This document shows, in pieces, positions 63,869 through 64,000 of a DNA stretch of 64,000 nucleotides. The stretch covers positions 97,341,796 to 97,405,795 of the forward strand of contig NC_081412.1 in NCBI RefSeq assembly GCF_030272615.1, given 5' to 3'. A model generated the notes under the pieces. The model had not been told where the DNA came from and made no database searches. It was given only the letters and a program-made list of their open reading frames with translations. The position numbers were made by a program, and so were the translations under genes. The stretch is from Cryptomeria japonica. Its lineage: Eukaryota; Streptophyta; Pinopsida; Cupressales; Cupressaceae. How positions within the stretch are numbered: position 1 is the stretch's first letter; every line of letters begins with the position of its first letter.

Positions 63869-64000
63869 ACTATCATTGCTTCCTCTTGCATTGCATTTGT
63901 TAGATCTAGATCTAGATTTAGTGTGTTTTCATTTCATTTTCATTAAAAAGAAAAAAAAAAAAGAGAGTGTGTTCCTTCGCATTGTGTGTTTAAATTTCAT

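Overview
This is plant nuclear DNA made almost entirely of nested transposable elements. No intact ordinary host gene, rRNA, tRNA or CRISPR array is visible. The plant assignment rests on Copia and chromodomain Gypsy LTR retrotransposons with initiator-Met-tRNA-type primer sites, plant L1-type LINEs (DUF4283 and CCHC ORF1, RVT_3-type RNase H), a tRNA-derived SINE and a CACTA TNP2 transposase. The depth of nesting suggests a large-genome plant; a conifer is plausible but not shown. Names used here: LINE-1/2, Copia-1/2, Gypsy-1/2/3, and NAL-A to NAL-E for five copies of a non-autonomous LTR group whose LTRs begin TGTTGGCA.

Layout. 1-566: start of NAL-A (minus), inserted into LINE-1 (567-~3065, minus; ORF1 plus the endonuclease part of ORF2). 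4149-12584: Copia-1 (TSD ATTAT), a gag-protease element without integrase or full RT; it carries a SINE in its 5' LTR and NAL-B (5330-8860) in its leader. 13048-20567: Gypsy-1, a chromovirus on the minus strand, flanked by an unusual 86-bp direct duplication. 21757-26046: Copia-2 (TSD ATAGT), with the same reduced gene plan as Copia-1. ~27276-47283: LINE-2 (plus), split by NAL-C (29631-37399, TSD GTTAC) and NAL-D (41435-46325, TSD ATATG). 47284-48760: AT-rich possible LTR and a plant-mobile-domain fragment. ~48800-51660: CACTA-like element with a decayed, intron-containing TNP2 gene, cut by Gypsy-2 (51661-62188). Gypsy-2 is split by NAL-E (55484-~59615) and cut again by the 5' LTR of Gypsy-3 (62189-63847), which runs off the window.

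Most interesting content. The NAL elements have SIRE-like LTRs, an iMet-type primer site, several polypurine tracts and a coiled-coil/CCHC Gag-like ORF1, but no protease, integrase, RT or RNase H. In place of pol they carry a long second protein (ORF2) that I do not recognise. It can be aligned by eye among NAL-B, C, D and E. In NAL-C it runs for about 1,115 codons in one frame, broken only by stop codons. In NAL-D part of it is fused to the ORF1 coiled coil in an open 513-residue ORF.

How the parts work together. Copia-1/2 and the NALs would need RT and integrase from relatives elsewhere. The LINEs encode, or once encoded, their own endonuclease and RT; the SINE would depend on a LINE. Almost every coding region is decayed, mainly by stop codons that look like C-to-T changes. 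Coordinates come from reading the sequence by eye; domain names come from motif recognition, not database searches.
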